Under the pieces are notes generated by a model. That model was given only the letters and a program-made list of their open reading frames with translations, was not told the origin of the DNA and did not search any database. DNA of 64,000 nucleotides from Pseudoalteromonas rubra. GTDB lineage: Bacteria > Pseudomonadota > Gammaproteobacteria > Enterobacterales > Alteromonadaceae. Positions within the stretch are counted from its first letter, which is position 1, and each line of letters begins with the position of its first letter. The translations under genes were made by a program, and so were the position numbers. Of this stretch, positions 63,310 to 64,000 are shown in pieces. The stretch spans positions 1,086,501-1,150,500 of the forward strand of contig NZ_CP045429.1 in the NCBI RefSeq assembly GCF_005886805.2, read 5' to 3'.

Positions 63310-63969
63310 ATGAAAACACGCATTTTGAGTGGCTTAACGCTGTCGGTCGTGATGTTGAGCGGCTGTCAGATGATGGGCAATCAACCTGCTTCGTCAACAG
63401 TGACGACCACAGCCATGACGCCTAAAGTGGCTAAATTTCGTGAAATAGAAGTGTTGTACGAGGCTTTGGAAGAACAGGCGCCTGAAGCTGAGCATCCGGT
63501 TGACCCTGGGTTTGTAAGCGAGCGACATCGTAAACAGGTCGCCAACTATGCATCTCAGATAGCGCTGGAGTTATCAGACTCTTTGCTGGGCGTACATCCA
63601 CATTCGGTGGCGGTGACGAGCTTTGTGAGCTTTGACGATACGCTGCGAAGCAGCAACCAGTTGGGTAATCAGCTGTCTGAGAACCTGATCCATGCTTTTC
63701 AGAAGCTCGGCTATGCGGCCCTGGATTTTAAGTCGCAGCAACAGATCCAGGTCACACGTAGCGGTGATTTTGTTTTTTCTCGGGATAGCAGAGCCTTGCC
63801 GGGTAAACCCGACCCCAGTCATGTGCTCTCTGGCACGATGATTTATCGTGATAGGGGTGTTGAGGTCAATGCGCGCTTGCTAGATTTTGAGAGCCGTCTC
63901 GTGGTTGCAAGCTGCATGGTGACGATCCCTTATTTTGTGTTGGATCACGGTGCCACGGCCGCCAGATAA
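63310..63969 (+). CDS. FlgO-family lipoprotein 3
   Basis: Predicted lipoprotein, 219 aa, lipobox MLSGC. The core repeats the pattern of the previous gene: SVAVTSFVSFDD, SNQLGNQLSENLIHAFQKLG, ALDFKSQQQIQVTRSGDFVFSRD, HVLSGTMIYRDRGVEVNARLLDFES. The ATG at 63310 lies 2 bases after the previous stop (an in-frame GTG at 63304 overlaps it), so the two are translationally coupled. Last complete gene; the operon could continue past the window edge. Confidence 0.82.
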   Translation: MKTRILSGLTLSVVMLSGCQMMGNQPASSTVTTTAMTPKVAKFREIEVLYEALEEQAPEAEHPVDPGFVSERHRKQVANYASQIALELSDSLLGVHPHSVAVTSFVSFDDTLRSSNQLGNQLSENLIHAFQKLGYAALDFKSQQQIQVTRSGDFVFSRDSRALPGKPDPSHVLSGTMIYRDRGVEVNARLLDFESRLVVASCMVTIPYFVLDHGATAAR

Positions 63970-64000
63970 TCTCAATCCGGCAGGGCGCGTATTACGTCAC

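Noticed and set aside
62046..63969. Part of a flagellar gene cluster
   Set aside because: Despite the FlgO similarity there are no flagellar structural or regulatory genes in the window, and the upstream genes form a chaperone-usher-like operon.

Overview
The window looks like chromosomal DNA of a marine gammaproteobacterium in or near Pseudoalteromonas (Alteromonadales). This is inferred from the protein sequences, from conserved gammaproteobacterial gene orders (pspF/pspABC/ycjXF beside sapABCDF; barA-rlmD-relA-mazG-pyrG-eno; mutH-rppH-ptsP-lgt-thyA) and from the accessory load. I saw no rRNA, tRNA, CRISPR array, insertion sequence or phage gene.

Region 1 (1-24.5 kb) is a secondary-metabolite locus. 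Two nonribosomal peptide synthetases carry five modules. The first gene is cut by the left edge of the window and reads (docking)-C-A-T-C-A-T-E-C-A-T. The second reads docking-C-A-T-C-A-T-TE. From A-domain pocket residues I read Val-like, Phe (epimerised to D-Phe), Thr, an unassigned residue of Asp/Asn-type lineage, and Ser. A SyrP/AsnO-type Fe(II)/2-oxoglutarate dioxygenase overlaps the end of the second synthetase. A three-gene MacAB-type efflux pump (adaptor, ATPase, FtsX-like permease) follows. The locus therefore encodes assembly, probable side-chain hydroxylation, release and export of a peptide of at least five residues.

Region 2 (24.5-35.1 kb) is an envelope-stress block. pspF and sapABCDF form one tightly packed leftward unit, and pspA, pspB, pspC, ycjX and ycjF run rightward from a shared intergenic region with a sigma-54 promoter candidate.

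Region 3 (35.1-55.5 kb) is mainly housekeeping: methionine gamma-lyase, phenylalanine hydroxylase and its pterin dehydratase, the BarA hybrid kinase, RlmD, RelA, MazG, CTP synthase, enolase, a small secreted cysteine protein, MutH, RppH, PtsP, a TSUP permease, Lgt and ThyA. Clear intrinsic terminators follow phhB, pyrG, eno and thyA.

Region 4 (55.5-64 kb) is the least familiar part. It holds a SPOR-type lipoprotein, two DUF4402-type secreted subunits, a PapD-like periplasmic chaperone, a 991-residue usher-like outer-membrane protein with a SPOR-like C-terminus, a second SPOR lipoprotein, and three consecutive FlgO-family lipoproteins. The genes from 56.3 kb on are tightly spaced on one strand. 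I read this as a non-canonical chaperone-usher surface-fibre system with its own peptidoglycan and outer-membrane anchoring factors. It is my best candidate for an incompletely described system in the window.
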